A stretch of DNA of 33,927 nucleotides from Bacteroidota bacterium. Its GTDB lineage: Bacteria; Bacteroidota; Rhodothermia; Rhodothermales; Rubricoccaceae. The notes below the pieces were generated by a model, which ran no database searches, had not been told where the DNA came from, and saw only the letters and a program-made list of their open reading frames with translations. This document shows, piece by piece, positions 33,795 to 33,927 of the stretch (within the stretch, counting starts at the first letter, position 1; the number at the start of each line of letters is the position of its first letter). The translations under genes were made by a program, and so were the position numbers. The DNA lies in NCBI GenBank assembly GCA_022561755.1, contig JADFQN010000014.1, forward strand, positions 1-33,927. Direction: 5' to 3'.

Positions 33795-33868
33795 TGCAGG
33801 CGGGAGGATTTGGACCTCCGACCTTCCGATTATCAGTCGGATGCTCTGCCAGACTGAGCTACGCCTGC
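33795..33868 (-). tRNA. tRNA-Ile (GAT anticodon)
   Basis: The 74-nt minus-strand cloverleaf has acceptor GCAGGCG/CGCCTGC, D-stem GCTC/GAGC, anticodon stem TCCGA/TCGGA around CTGATAA (anticodon GAT), and T-stem GGAGG/CCTCC. The T-loop reads TCCAAAT rather than TTCAAAT, so the normally universal U55 is C. CCA is not encoded. A terminator follows. Confidence 0.93.
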
Positions 33869-33927
33869 GAAGTAACCAACAACAAAATACCACACATTCC
33901 CAAAAATAAATAGTTTCCCCCTTCGGC

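Overview
The window looks like chromosomal DNA of a GC-rich member of the Bacteroidota/Rhodothermota line (Rhodothermales-like; inferred from gene content, no rRNA present). Supporting signs are a C-terminal type IX secretion (T9SS) sorting domain on three secreted proteins, a 'SPYSRFG' outer-membrane protein, a DUF4270-like lipoprotein next to an N-terminal-domain-only glycogen synthase, a DUF5683 protein, and many extracytoplasmic TPR proteins.

Layout. 1-5.7 kb: the end of a T9SS-exported protein, a 1158-residue metalloprotease/TolB-propeller/beta-barrel protein overlapping it by ATGA, and a DUF5683 protein. 5.9-9.2 kb: a DAACS-family cation symporter and a periplasmic TPR protein. 9.3-12.1 kb: two tandem paralogous zinc-protease-like T9SS proteins. 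12.1-13.8 kb: tRNA-Arg(CCG) with decayed copies of its 3' end, then a PDZ/radical-SAM DUF512 protein. 13.94-16.43 kb: a complete 2489-bp IS1595-type transposon with 24-bp inverted ends, an 8-bp target duplication and passenger genes. 16.6-17.9 kb: enolase. 18.2-24.9 kb (minus strand): two paralogous TPR proteins, the SPYSRFG protein, the DUF4270-like lipoprotein and the glycogen-synthase-like protein. 25.2-29.5 kb (plus strand): an HU/IHF protein, a zinc-ribbon/TPR membrane protein, modA-modB without modC, and an M16-like lipoprotein lacking the metal motif. 29.7-32.7 kb: three TPM-domain proteins. 32.8-33.9 kb: a VOC protein, a tiny ORF, a perfect 36-bp palindrome, a possible promoter-to-terminator small RNA unit, and tRNA-Ile(GAT).

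The most unusual property is the density and behaviour of intergenic repeats. I see three kinds: (A) GC-rich composite hairpins centred on CCCCC-TTTATAA-GGGGG-like palindromes; (B) 'word' hairpins whose arms are degenerate tandem copies of a short word that differs from locus to locus; (C) elements with CTAGGAGGCTGT-like inverted ends, two of them exactly 168 bp. Several touch translation starts. The signal peptides of the genes at 885 and 31689 are largely translated from type B arms, and the best start codon and first residues of modA lie in a type C terminus. No defence island, CRISPR array or prophage is evident.
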